Of a stretch of DNA of 64,000 nucleotides, positions 51,182-58,656 are shown in pieces. The notes under the pieces were generated by a model. The model did not search any database. It worked only from the letters and a program-made list of their open reading frames with translations, and was not told where the DNA came from. Made by a program: the position numbers and the translations under genes. Location: assembly GCA_002342035.1 (NCBI GenBank), contig DDPE01000049.1, positions 16,547 through 80,546 on the forward strand, given 5' to 3'. The first letter of the stretch is position 1, and the number at the start of each line of letters is the position of its first letter. This DNA is from Asticcacaulis sp. UBA2476 (GTDB lineage: Bacteria; Pseudomonadota; Alphaproteobacteria; Caulobacterales; Caulobacteraceae).

Positions 51182-51247
51182 TTACCCCCTCTTTTATTTG
51201 ATCAGTTTGATCAAATAAAAGCTCCCCCTGCAACAGGGGGAGTTCTA
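51182..51247 (-). repeat. right inverted repeat of the DUF559 cassette
   Basis: The inverted copy of 50747-50812. The hairpin B stem lies at 51191-51203 and 51209-51221. The changes against the left copy (C to T and G to A in the same orientation) keep the base pair. Confidence 0.85.
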
Positions 51248-51299
51248 AAGCTATCCCCGTTCTAATCCCCGGCGTTTGGGGGTGTGTCATATTCGGTGC

Positions 51300-51701
51300 A
51301 TGGAAACGACACCGGCCCTCCCTCCCAAAGAAATCAAGACGCTTAAGCGCGAACACATCAACCGGCTGCTCATTCTGGCGGATCGGATGGTGACGGATGC
51401 GGAAAAGCTTAAGCGATGCACGGAACCGGCAGACATCGAAAAACACGCCAAGGCGCTTTTGACCGTGACTAAGACCGTGGCGGAAATCCACGATCTGGCC
51501 ACGCGCACCGAAGCGTCCTGCGGAGACACGGATATGAATGACCCCGAATATGACACAGATAACGGGCCAGACGGCGGAACCGATACCCTTGCCGACTGGC
51601 GCAGCTTTTTTGAACGCAAACTCGATCGCCTTGCTGACACCGCAGGCGAGGCAGACGTGGCTGAACAGCCTGACGATCGAGCAGTTCAAACACCTCCATA
51701 A
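51300..51701 (+). CDS. GTA g1-like protein (putative small terminase)
   Basis: A 133-residue protein directly before the GTA large terminase gene. A helical N-terminal part (KEIKTLKREHINRLLILADRMVTDAEKLKRC) is followed by an acidic, Gly/Asp-rich C-terminal half (DPEYDTDNGPDGGTD). Position and size fit RcGTA g1, regarded as the small terminase subunit that helps package DNA. The last 164 bases overlap the possible N-terminus of the terminase gene in another frame. Start ATG 51300; the longer frame from 51276 is unsupported. The assignment rests mainly on context. Confidence 0.6.
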   Translation: METTPALPPKEIKTLKREHINRLLILADRMVTDAEKLKRCTEPADIEKHAKALLTVTKTVAEIHDLATRTEASCGDTDMNDPEYDTDNGPDGGTDTLADWRSFFERKLDRLADTAGEADVAEQPDDRAVQTPP

Positions 51702-52902
51702 GACCTGGGCTTTCTGGGCCCGTCCCGTGCAATTGGCGCCGGAGGGCGACTGGAAAACCTGGCTGTTCTTAGGCGGGCGCGGGGCGGGCAAGACGCGGGC
51801 AGGTGCAGAATGGCTGTCGGCCTGCGCTACAAAACGGGCGCGGCTGGCCCTGATCGGGCCGACCCTGCATGATGTGCGCGAAGTGATGATCGAAGGGCCG
51901 TCGGGCCTGATGGCCATCGCGGCGGACGATATGCGGCCCACCTTTGAGCCATCACGCCGAAGGGTGAAATGGCCTAATGGCGCCATCGCCTACACCTTTT
52001 CGGCGGAGGAGCCGGAACGGTTGCGCGGGCCGCAGTTTCACCATGCCTGGGCCGATGAGTTTTGTGCCTGGCGGTCTGCGTCGGAGACTCTGGCCATGCT
52101 GCGGATGGGGCTGCGATTGGGTGACGGGCCACGGCTGTGTGTGACGACGACGCCCAAGCCGATCCGGGCGCTGAAAACCCTGATGGCGGAGGCGGGCGTT
52201 GAGGTGGCGCGGTCCGCCACGTCTGAGAATAAGGCCGGATTGTCCGAAGGGTTTTTGGAGAGCCTCAATGCCATTTACGGCGGCACGCGGCTGGCGGCAC
52301 AGGAACTGGAGGGCGTGATTGTCGATAGCGATGATCAGGCTTTGTGGCGGGCCGAAGATATTGCGCGCTGTTATGGGCCGCGTCCGCCGCAGCTTGATGT
52401 GGTCGTTGTGGCGGTTGATCCGCCGGTCAGCGATCACGGCGATGCCTGCGGGATCGTGGTGGCGGGGCGCAGAGACCGGCGCGGTTATGTGCTGGAGGAT
52501 GCGACTTTGGAGACGCCTTCGCCAAATGCCTGGGCCAATCAGGTGGTCGAGATGGTGGCCAAACATGGCGCTGACCGGGTGGTCGCCGAAGGCAATCAGG
52601 GCGGCGAAATGGTGCGCAGCATTTTAGCGACCGCCGGGTGCGAGGTGCCGATTGAGATCGTCCATGCGCGGGTCGGAAAGCGTGCCCGGGCTGAACCGGT
52701 GGCCGCCCTTTATGAGCAGGGGCGGATCACGCACTGCGGGTCGGGCCGGTTCCTTAAGCTGGAGGAAGAGATGATGGCGTTAGGGCGGGGTGAGGGTGGG
52801 AAAAGCCCCGCCAAATCACCAGACCGGGCGGATGCGCTGGTGTGGGCGCTGACGGCGCTGCTGATCACCGGACGGGCCGAGCCGAGGCTTAGCCGGTTGT
52901 AA
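51538..52902 (+). CDS. GTA large terminase (g2)
   Basis: ATP-driven DNA packaging motor with nuclease domain. Walker A WLFLGGRGAGKTRAGAEW, Walker B-like YTFSAEEPERLRGPQFHHAWADEFCAW and, in the nuclease domain, VVVVAVDPPVSDHGDACG (first metal-binding Asp) and SPDRADALVWALTALL near the end. ATG 51538 gives 454 residues, but the family homology begins near LTPQARQTWLNSL (TTG 51610 or 51631 are alternatives); the true start is open. In GTAs terminase packages random host DNA by a headful mechanism. Confidence 0.9.
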   Translation: MTPNMTQITGQTAEPIPLPTGAAFLNANSIALLTPQARQTWLNSLTIEQFKHLHKTWAFWARPVQLAPEGDWKTWLFLGGRGAGKTRAGAEWLSACATKRARLALIGPTLHDVREVMIEGPSGLMAIAADDMRPTFEPSRRRVKWPNGAIAYTFSAEEPERLRGPQFHHAWADEFCAWRSASETLAMLRMGLRLGDGPRLCVTTTPKPIRALKTLMAEAGVEVARSATSENKAGLSEGFLESLNAIYGGTRLAAQELEGVIVDSDDQALWRAEDIARCYGPRPPQLDVVVVAVDPPVSDHGDACGIVVAGRRDRRGYVLEDATLETPSPNAWANQVVEMVAKHGADRVVAEGNQGGEMVRSILATAGCEVPIEIVHARVGKRARAEPVAALYEQGRITHCGSGRFLKLEEEMMALGRGEGGKSPAKSPDRADALVWALTALLITGRAEPRLSRL

Positions 52903-52917
52903 TCACCTGAACCGTTT

Positions 52918-53044
52918 CTCCGCCCCATGAAATGGGGAGGGGGACCATCAAGCATAGCGAAGATGGTGGAGGGGTAAAATGGCGGAAATACCCCTCCGTC
53001 TGCTCGTTTTACTCGCATCCACCTCCCCACGTCGTAGGGAGGAG
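52918..53044. repeat. inverted pair of REP-like units (g2-g3 gap)
   Basis: Forward unit 52918-52977 (hairpin A GCCCCAT/ATGGGG, then ACCATC...GATGGT as hairpin B, then GGAGGGGTAAA) and reverse unit 52989-53044 (CCTCCCCACG, then GGGAGGAG). The spacer is about 11 bases and begins with ATG, as in the DUF559 cassette. It ends 11 bases before the portal gene start. Confidence 0.75.
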
Positions 53045-53055
53045 AAAGAGAGATT

Positions 53056-54228
53056 ATGTCAAAATTTCTAAACCGCCTGTTCGGACGGGTGGAGACCAAA
53101 CAAAGTGAAGCGCGCAGCCTGATCGCTGTATCGCAGATGGGCAAGGCCCAGTGGACACCGCGCGATTATGCGTCGCTGGCGTCCGAAGGCTTCATGAAAA
53201 ATGCCGTGGCGTATCGCTGCGTGCGCATGATCATTGAGGCCGCAGCCTCGGTGCCGTTACGGGTTGAGCATGACGGTCAGCGGGTGACCGATCATCCATT
53301 GTGCCGCCTGATTGAACGCCCCAATGCCGAGCAGGGCGGGGCGGATCTGCGCGAGGCGATTTACGGATCGCTGCAAACCGCGGGCAATGCCTATGTTGAG
53401 GCTGCTGTTATAGATGGTTCTCCGTTTGAGCTGTGGAACCTGCGGCCCGACCGGATGCAGGTGGTGCCGAACGCCAAGGGCTGGCCCGAAGCGTATCAAT
53501 ATAGCGTGGGTGGTCAAAAGATTGCCATTGGCCGCGATGAGGCGGGCTGGCTCAAGGTGTTGCATCTGAAACTCTATCATCCGCTCGATGACTGGTACGG
53601 GTTCTCGCCGCTGGAGGCCGCCGCCTTTTCGATTGATGTCCACAATGCGTCGGGCGCCTGGAACAAGGCGCTGCTCGATAATTCGGCGCGGCCATCAGGC
53701 GCGCTGGTCTACGGCGCCAAGGGTTGTGAGCGCCTGACCGAAGATCAGTTTGCGCGCCTGAAAGCCGAACTGGCTGAGGCCCATGCGGGTGTCAACAATG
53801 CCGGTCGGCCGCTGCTGCTCGAAGGCGGGCTAGACTGGAAGCCGATGTCGCTGACACCCGCCGATATGGATTTTATCGACGGCAAGCACGCGGCGGCGCG
53901 CGATATTGCGCTGTCGTTCGGGGTGCCTGCGCAGTTGCTGGGGATACCCGGCGATAATTCCTACGCCAACTATCGTGAGGCCAATGGCGCGTTCTGGCGG
54001 CATACCATTTTGCCGCTGGTCGAGAAAACGACGCGGTCGCTGAGTGCGTGGCTTGAGCCGAAATTCGGCGGTGCGCGCATTGTTTGCGACCTTGAGGGTT
54101 TGCCCGCCTTGACGGCAGAGCGCGATGCTTTGTGGGCGCGGCTGGAGGCGGCGAGTTTCCTGAGCGAGGCCGAGCGGCGACAACTGGCGGGATTGGCCGA
54201 TGTGAAGCGTGAGGACTGCGATGACTGA
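53056..54228 (+). CDS. GTA portal protein (g3)
   Basis: A 390-residue HK97-type portal protein. SEGFMKNAVAYRCVRMIIEAAASVPL near the start, GNAYVEAAVIDG, VLHLKLYHPLDDWYGFSPLEAAAFSID and IALSFGVPAQLLGIPGDNSYANYREANGAFWRHTILPL are the family blocks. It forms the dodecameric DNA gate of the head. ATG 53056, with GGAGGAG supplied by the preceding repeat about 12 bases upstream and GAGAG nearer. Confidence 0.92.
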   Translation: MSKFLNRLFGRVETKQSEARSLIAVSQMGKAQWTPRDYASLASEGFMKNAVAYRCVRMIIEAAASVPLRVEHDGQRVTDHPLCRLIERPNAEQGGADLREAIYGSLQTAGNAYVEAAVIDGSPFELWNLRPDRMQVVPNAKGWPEAYQYSVGGQKIAIGRDEAGWLKVLHLKLYHPLDDWYGFSPLEAAAFSIDVHNASGAWNKALLDNSARPSGALVYGAKGCERLTEDQFARLKAELAEAHAGVNNAGRPLLLEGGLDWKPMSLTPADMDFIDGKHAAARDIALSFGVPAQLLGIPGDNSYANYREANGAFWRHTILPLVEKTTRSLSAWLEPKFGGARIVCDLEGLPALTAERDALWARLEAASFLSEAERRQLAGLADVKREDCDD

Positions 54229-54451
54229 GGTATTTGGCGTGCCGATCACGGTTGTGGTCACGGTCATCGTCCACACGGCGTTTGTGCTGTTGTGGGTCGG
54301 GCGGATGTCGGCGCGGATTGAGGCCACTGAGAAACGGCTGGAACAACAGGCCGGTCTGACCGAGCGGTTGGCGCGGCTGGAGGAACAGTCTTTGGCCACG
54401 CGGGCCTCGCTGGAGCGGATCGAAACCAAGCTGGATCGGGGGCATCTATGA
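54221..54451 (+). CDS. GTA g3.5-like membrane peptide
   Basis: A 76-residue protein with one N-terminal hydrophobic segment (ITVVVTVIVHTAFVLLWVG) and a coiled-coil C-terminal half (ARIEATEKRLEQQAGLTERLARLEEQ). It overlaps the portal gene end by 8 bases and its TGA overlaps the next ATG. Same size and place as RcGTA g3.5, whose exact role is unknown. Confidence 0.75.
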   Translation: MTEVFGVPITVVVTVIVHTAFVLLWVGRMSARIEATEKRLEQQAGLTERLARLEEQSLATRASLERIETKLDRGHL

Positions 54452-54864
54452 TCATTGAGGGCTATGCGTCAAAGTTCTTTGAGCGCGATCTGAATGACGA
54501 TGTCGTGGTGCCGGGGGCGTTCAAAGCGTCGCTGACCCGCACCGGGTCTGAGGGCGTGAAGATGCTTTATCAGCATGGTTCCGCCACGCCGGTAGGTGTC
54601 TGGGATGAGGTGTCTGAGGACGCGACGGGATTGTTTGTACGCGGGCGGGTGTTTGACCTGACGCCGGAAGCGCGCCTGGTGCAAAGCCTGATCCGGGCTG
54701 GGGCGCTGGATGGCCTCTCCATCGGCTTTCGCACGTTGAAATCGAGACCGGATGAGACGCGGCGGTTGCGCGTCCTGACCGAGATCCAGCTATGGGAAGT
54801 GTCGTTTGTGACTTTTCCGATGCTGCCGAGTGCGCGCCTGATGCGGGTGCGGGAAGCGGCGTAA
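54448..54864 (+). CDS. GTA prohead protease (g4)
   Basis: A 138-residue HK97-family serine protease (S78). EGYASKFFERDLNDDVVVPGAF, catalytic His in MLYQHGSATPVGVWD and Ser in LDGLSIGFRTL, with WEVSFVTFPMLPSARL at the end. It trims the capsid protein during head maturation. ATGA overlap with g3.5. A perfect palindrome follows the stop. Confidence 0.93.
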   Translation: MIIEGYASKFFERDLNDDVVVPGAFKASLTRTGSEGVKMLYQHGSATPVGVWDEVSEDATGLFVRGRVFDLTPEARLVQSLIRAGALDGLSIGFRTLKSRPDETRRLRVLTEIQLWEVSFVTFPMLPSARLMRVREAA

Positions 54865-54875
54865 AGTTTCGGGGT

Positions 54876-54894
54876 TTGGGGTCTGAGACCCCAA
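54876..54894 (+). repeat. palindrome between g4 and g5
   Basis: TTGGGGTCT-G-AGACCCCAA, 9-bp arms around one base. A near-identical palindrome (CTGGGGTCT-G-AGACCCCAG) lies at the end of g14. It is followed by an AT-rich stretch and could be an attenuating terminator or an RNA-processing signal that sets capsid expression apart. Confidence 0.65.
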
Positions 54895-54926
54895 GACTTT
54901 GATCTGATTTTTACAAGGAGACATGA

Positions 54927-56144
54927 ATGAAAGAAATGAAACAAGCGACAGCCTCGCCCGAAGTGCGGGCCGCGTTGCACGAAGTGTTGAGCGCGTTTGA
55001 GGCGTTCAAGGCCACCAATGATGCGCGGTTAAGCGCCATTGAAACCAAACGCGGTGACGGGCTGATCGACGATAAACTTGAGCGCATCGAAGGTGGGCTG
55101 CAAGCCGCTGAGGCTCGCCTGAACCGGCTGTTGAGCCTGAAATCCCGCCCGGCCGTTGAGGCGGGTGAAGCGCGCGAAGCCGCCATGACCGAGGCCAAAT
55201 CGGCCTGGGATGGTTATCTGAAATCCGGTCGTGTCACGCTGGAGCTTAAGGCCGGCCTATCGACCGCATCGGGTTCGGGGGCTATGGCACCGGTGGAAAC
55301 CGAGCGTTTCATTGAGCGCCGTCTGGCACAAGTATCGCCTATGCGCTCTTTGGCCACGGTGCGGACTGTCGGGGCGGCGACGTTTAAAAAACCGATCTCG
55401 ACCGTTGGTGTCGTCGCCAACTGGGTAACGGAAACCGCCGCGCGCCCTGAGACCGATCCGTCAACCCTGAACCTTTTGGAGTTTCCGGCGGCGGAGCTTT
55501 ATGCGGCGCCTGCGGCCACTCAGGCGCTGCTGGATGATGCGTTCATCAACCTTGATGAGTGGCTGGCATCCGAGATCGAAGACAGCTTTGCCGCACAGGA
55601 AACGGCGGCCTTCGTCAACGGCGACGGCGTCAATAAGCCCAAAGGGTTCCTGAACTATACCACAGCCGCCGATGCGTCGGCGACCTGGGGGCAGATCGGC
55701 CATATCGCATCAGGCGCTGCGGGCGCGTTTGCCGCGTCTTCGCCGGTCGATGCGCTGATCGATTTGATCTATGCGCCCAAGTCGCAGTACCGCAGCAATG
55801 CGCACTTTGTAATGAACCGCCGCACCGCCGCCCGCATCCGTAAGTTTAAGGATGCTGACGGTAATTACATCTGGCATCCGGCGACCCAGGCCGGGCAATT
55901 GCCGCTGCTGCTCGGCTATCCGGTGCAGGAGATCGAGACCGTGCCGGATATCGCGGCGAACTCCCTGTCGATCGCGTTTGGTGACTTTGCCAAGGGTTAT
56001 CTGATTGTCGATCGTGCCGGCTTATCGGTGCTGCGTGATCCGTATTCGGCCAAGCCCTACGTGCTGTTTTACACAACCAAGCGCGTTGGCGGCGGGGTTC
56101 AGAATTTTGATGCCATTAAAGTCATGAAGTTTGCGGCATCGTAG
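54927..56144 (+). CDS. GTA major capsid protein (g5)
   Basis: A 405-residue HK97-fold capsid protein. An N-terminal helical delta domain (about 1-75, KLERIEGGLQAAEARLNRLL) is normally removed by g4. The mature part begins near SRPAVEAGEAREA; the spine and P-domain blocks VNWVTETAARPETDPSTL-like (WVTETAARPETDPSTLNL), DEWLASEIEDSFAAQETAAFVNGDG and FGDFAKGYLIVDRAGLSVLRDPYSAKPYVLFYTTKRVGGGVQNFDAI fit the family. AAGGAG before the ATG. Confidence 0.95.
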   Translation: MKEMKQATASPEVRAALHEVLSAFEAFKATNDARLSAIETKRGDGLIDDKLERIEGGLQAAEARLNRLLSLKSRPAVEAGEAREAAMTEAKSAWDGYLKSGRVTLELKAGLSTASGSGAMAPVETERFIERRLAQVSPMRSLATVRTVGAATFKKPISTVGVVANWVTETAARPETDPSTLNLLEFPAAELYAAPAATQALLDDAFINLDEWLASEIEDSFAAQETAAFVNGDGVNKPKGFLNYTTAADASATWGQIGHIASGAAGAFAASSPVDALIDLIYAPKSQYRSNAHFVMNRRTAARIRKFKDADGNYIWHPATQAGQLPLLLGYPVQEIETVPDIAANSLSIAFGDFAKGYLIVDRAGLSVLRDPYSAKPYVLFYTTKRVGGGVQNFDAIKVMKFAAS

Positions 56145-56153
56145 CTTTAAAAG

Positions 56154-56275
56154 CCTCCCCTGATCTCAGGGGAGGGGAACCATCAAGCGAAAGCGAAGAT
56201 GGTGGTGGGGTTAAATCCCCGTCTTAACCCCCTCTGTCACTTCGTGACATCTCCCCCTGAAATCAGGGGGAGGGC
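56154..56275. repeat. inverted pair of REP-like units (g5-g6 gap)
   Basis: Forward unit from 56154 (hairpin A CCTCCCCTGA/TCAGGGGAGG, hairpin B ACCATC/GATGGT, end GGTGGGGTTAA) and reverse unit to 56275 (on the minus strand: CTCCCCCTGA/TCAGGGGGAG, hairpin B TGTCAC/GTGACA, end AGGGGGTTAA). Spacer about 10 bases. The next gene starts 21 bases later. Confidence 0.8.
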
Positions 56276-56295
56276 TTTCCTCAAGGATTTCCAAC

Positions 56296-56559
56296 ATGTC
56301 CGATCCTGTTTCGCTCAGTGAAGCTAAGCTGTTCCTGCGTGTGTCTCATGATGAAGAAGACACGCTGATCACCACCCTGATCGCGGCTGCCAAGGCACGG
56401 CTAGAGACAGCGCTTGGGCTTGTGCTCGATGAGATGTCACCGTCACCGTTACGGCTGGCCGTGCTTAATCTGGTGGCCGAAGGCTACCAGTCGCGCGGGG
56501 AGATGGCGCTCGAATCTGTCGAGCCGTGGATCGCGGCCTATCGTCAGGTGCGGCTATGA
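56296..56559 (+). CDS. GTA head-tail adaptor (g6)
   Basis: An 87-residue helical protein of the phage gp6-like head-tail connector family: VSLSEAKLFLRVSHDEEDTLITTLIAAAKARLETALG, then LRLAVLNLVAEGYQSRGE. It joins portal and tail. Its TGA overlaps the ATG of g7. Confidence 0.88.
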   Translation: MSDPVSLSEAKLFLRVSHDEEDTLITTLIAAAKARLETALGLVLDEMSPSPLRLAVLNLVAEGYQSRGEMALESVEPWIAAYRQVRL

Positions 56560-56885
56560 CTTTATCCCCGCTCAAGGCCCGCGATCTGCAAACCCCGGCG
56601 CGCTGTTACAGCGTCACCTCGACCGAGACGGCGCAAGGCGGGCGGCTCAAAACCCGCACGCTGACCGGCACGATCTGGGGCGATTTTCAGCCGGATGTTC
56701 CCGCCTTTGTCACCGGCACCGATGGCCGCGGTTATGTTGTTCAGACCGCTACCTTCATCGTCCGTACACGGGCCGGTATGGCGCCGAAAGATGAGCTTCA
56801 TCTCAAGGGCGCCTATTGGATTATCTGGTCGATTGATGAGGGGGTGGATCAGAATTTCCGCCTTCGCATCGAAAGAACCGTTTGA
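56556..56885 (+). CDS. GTA head-tail joining protein (g7)
   Basis: A 109-residue beta-rich adaptor (phage head-tail joining type): TARCYSVTSTETAQGGRLKTRT-like strand pattern (QTPARCYSVTSTETAQGG), TGTIWGDFQPDV, and a C-terminal GAYWIIWSIDEGVDQNFRLRIERT. Start at ATG 56556 (ATGA overlap with g6). Confidence 0.85.
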   Translation: MTLSPLKARDLQTPARCYSVTSTETAQGGRLKTRTLTGTIWGDFQPDVPAFVTGTDGRGYVVQTATFIVRTRAGMAPKDELHLKGAYWIIWSIDEGVDQNFRLRIERTV

Positions 56886-56887
56886 TC

Positions 56888-57295
56888 ATGAACCCGCTCA
56901 ATGCGCTGCAACAGGCGCTGATTACCCACCTGCGCGCCCAGGATAGTCTCAAACTTTGGCTGGGCAATGCCGTCCGCGTCTATGACGAACTGCCCGAAGA
57001 AATCATCCATCCTTACGTCACCCTTGACCGGGTTGAGGCCCGGCCTCTGGCGGGAAACGGCGATGAGATTACCGAGCAGATTGTGACGTTATCTTGCGTG
57101 TCGCGTTTTTACGGCACCGAAGAAGCCAAGGCCGTGGCGGCGGAGCTGCGGGTCATTCTCGATCAGGCCCAACTGACGCTGGAGGGTAATCGGCTGGCGA
57201 ACCTCCGGGTCTCTTACGTCGATGTATTCCGTGGCACCGATCAGCGCACGATCTACGGCGTGGTGCGCGTGCGGGCTGTGACTGAATCTAACTAG
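56888..57295 (+). CDS. GTA tail terminator protein (g8, DUF3168)
   Basis: A 135-residue DUF3168 protein: NALQQALITHLRAQDSLKLWLG, YDELPEEIIHPYVTLDRVEARPLAGNGDE, TEEAKAVAAELRVILDQAQLTLEG. It caps the tail tube and binds the head connector. ATG 56888, two bases after the g7 stop; a TTG at 56882 would overlap it. Confidence 0.9.
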   Translation: MNPLNALQQALITHLRAQDSLKLWLGNAVRVYDELPEEIIHPYVTLDRVEARPLAGNGDEITEQIVTLSCVSRFYGTEEAKAVAAELRVILDQAQLTLEGNRLANLRVSYVDVFRGTDQRTIYGVVRVRAVTESN

Positions 57296-57308
57296 AAAGG
57301 ACAACCAC

Positions 57309-57716
57309 ATGGCCCTGCAAAAAGGCCGCGATATGTTGCTGAAAATTGCCGACGGCGAAGCGTTTGTGACGGTCGCCGGATTGCGGGCGCGCACCATTTC
57401 GCTCAATGCCCGCACGGTCGATGTGACCGACTCTGAGAGCGCTGGCGGATGGCGTGAACTGCTGTCGGGCGCGGGCGTCAAGGCCTTGTCGGTGTCGGGT
57501 TCGGGCGTGTTTCGTGATGCCGCGTCCGATGCTTTGATGCGCGAGGCGTTTTTCGCGCAAAACCAAAAGACCTGGCAACTGATCGTGCCGGATTTCGGTC
57601 GCTTTGAGGGGCCGTTTTTGATCGCATCACTCGATTACGCCGGTGATCATGACGGCGAGGCGACCTTTGCCATGACGCTGGCCTCGGCGGGGGAGATCAG
57701 TTTTGTCGCGATTTAA
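57309..57716 (+). CDS. GTA major tail protein (g9)
   Basis: A 135-residue tail-tube subunit: MALQKGRDMLLKIADGE, TISLNARTVDVTDSESAGGWRELLSGAGVKALSVSGSGVF, and IASLDYAGDHDGEATFAMTLASAGEISFV, which match the GTA TP901-1-like major tail protein family. AAAGGA before the ATG. Full length. Confidence 0.93.
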   Translation: MALQKGRDMLLKIADGEAFVTVAGLRARTISLNARTVDVTDSESAGGWRELLSGAGVKALSVSGSGVFRDAASDALMREAFFAQNQKTWQLIVPDFGRFEGPFLIASLDYAGDHDGEATFAMTLASAGEISFVAI

Positions 57717-57972
57717 CCCCGCTCGCGGCGAGGTTTTGGCGACCCTTGGCGGGCGTGAGGTGCGGCTGTGCGTGACCCTGCGGGCGCTGGCCATGATGGA
57801 GCATCATTTCGGAGTGACCGGGCTGGAAGCACTGGGGGCGCGGCTTAAATCCTTGAGTGCGGCTGATTTTTCGGTTGTGCTGATGGCGCTGAGTTTAGAG
57901 GACATCACCGCCCTCGATATCGGCTTTCAGGAAGCGCTCGATGCGGTTGTCGCCGCGTTCGGTGCGCTGTGA
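57703..57972 (+). CDS. GTA tail chaperone-like protein (g10)
   Basis: An 89-residue protein of the gene-transfer-agent g10 family: RGEVLATLGGREVRLCVTLRALAMMEHHFGV, LSAADFSVVLMALSLEDI. TTG start at 57703 overlaps g9 by 14 bases. A chaperone role in tail assembly is inferred from its place. Confidence 0.82.
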   Translation: MSRFNPARGEVLATLGGREVRLCVTLRALAMMEHHFGVTGLEALGARLKSLSAADFSVVLMALSLEDITALDIGFQEALDAVVAAFGAL

Positions 57973-58154
57973 TGAATATTGGTTGGGAACAGCGTCTGCG
58001 GCAGGCGGTGGTAGAGATCGGGCTGACGCCTGCGGATTTCTGGGCGCTGTCGTTAAACGAATGGCTGGCCCTGATTACCCCGCCCACAGCGCCAAACCTG
58101 CCGCGCGATGATCTGCACACTCTGATGTCATTATTTCCGGACGATAAGAAATGA
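57972..58154 (+). CDS. GTA tail assembly chaperone (g10.1)
   Basis: A 60-residue protein: WEQRLRQAVVEIGLTPADFWALSLNEWLALITPP is the DUF2376/phage tail assembly chaperone signature. It starts within the TGATG overlap with g10 and overlaps g11 by four bases. Confidence 0.88.
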   Translation: MNIGWEQRLRQAVVEIGLTPADFWALSLNEWLALITPPTAPNLPRDDLHTLMSLFPDDKK

Positions 58155-58654
58155 ACGGTTTCGATAATTTTACGCAAAGCGTCAATGCGGCGGCGGTCGC
58201 TCTGAAAGGTCTGGAAGGCCCCGCTCAGGAAAGTGCCGATGCCATTGATCAGGCATTCTCAAAAGCCGGGGAATCTCTGGCCAGGTCGCTTGGGCGGGCA
58301 GCGTCTGACGGCAAGATTTCCATGGCCGAACTGGCGTCTGCGGTCATCAGCGCCGTCAATGCCGCGGGCCGGTCTTCGGGTGGCGGTCTGGGCGATGTGT
58401 TGTCCGGTATCGGCAGCGTCTTTTCGGGGGCGCGCGCCGATGGCGGGCCGGTGACACGCGGCGGCGCTTACCTGGTCGGGGAACGTGGACCGGAGCTGTT
58501 TCGGCCGGCCACATCCGGGTCAATTGAGACGGGCGCGGGCGGACAGCAGGTCAATATCACGCTCAATGTCAGTGGCGGCGGTGAGGGGCTTATCCGCTCC
58601 GAAGCCCAGATCGCCAGCGCGCTTAATCGGGCCGCACGGTTGGGGTTGCGGTAA
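58151..58654 (+). CDS. GTA tape measure protein (g11), short
   Basis: A 167-residue tail tape measure protein with helical N-terminal part (ESADAIDQAFSKAGESLARSLGRAASDGKISMAELASAVISAV), a Gly/Ser-rich middle and the conserved end RADGGPVTRGGAYLVGERGPELFRP. The protein sets tail length. It is shorter than in RcGTA (about 220), so a shorter tail is expected if length scaling holds. It ends two bases before a repeat pair. Confidence 0.88.
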   Translation: MNGFDNFTQSVNAAAVALKGLEGPAQESADAIDQAFSKAGESLARSLGRAASDGKISMAELASAVISAVNAAGRSSGGGLGDVLSGIGSVFSGARADGGPVTRGGAYLVGERGPELFRPATSGSIETGAGGQQVNITLNVSGGGEGLIRSEAQIASALNRAARLGLR

Positions 58655-58656
58655 CT

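Larger units (their letters stand above)
50747..51247. mobile_element. 501-bp DUF559 cassette bounded by inverted REP units
   Basis: Two 66-bp inverted repeats (50747-50812 and 51182-51247, 64 of 66 identical) enclose one nuclease gene with only 1 base before its start codon and 2 after its stop. Both ends are TA, possibly a target duplication. The repeats are full REP-like units of the family seen elsewhere as empty inverted pairs, so this is a candidate autonomous version of that element. Confidence 0.7.

Noticed and set aside
50691..51247. CRISPR array
   Set aside because: Repeats are palindromic, inverted rather than direct, and not separated by uniform spacers; no cas genes.
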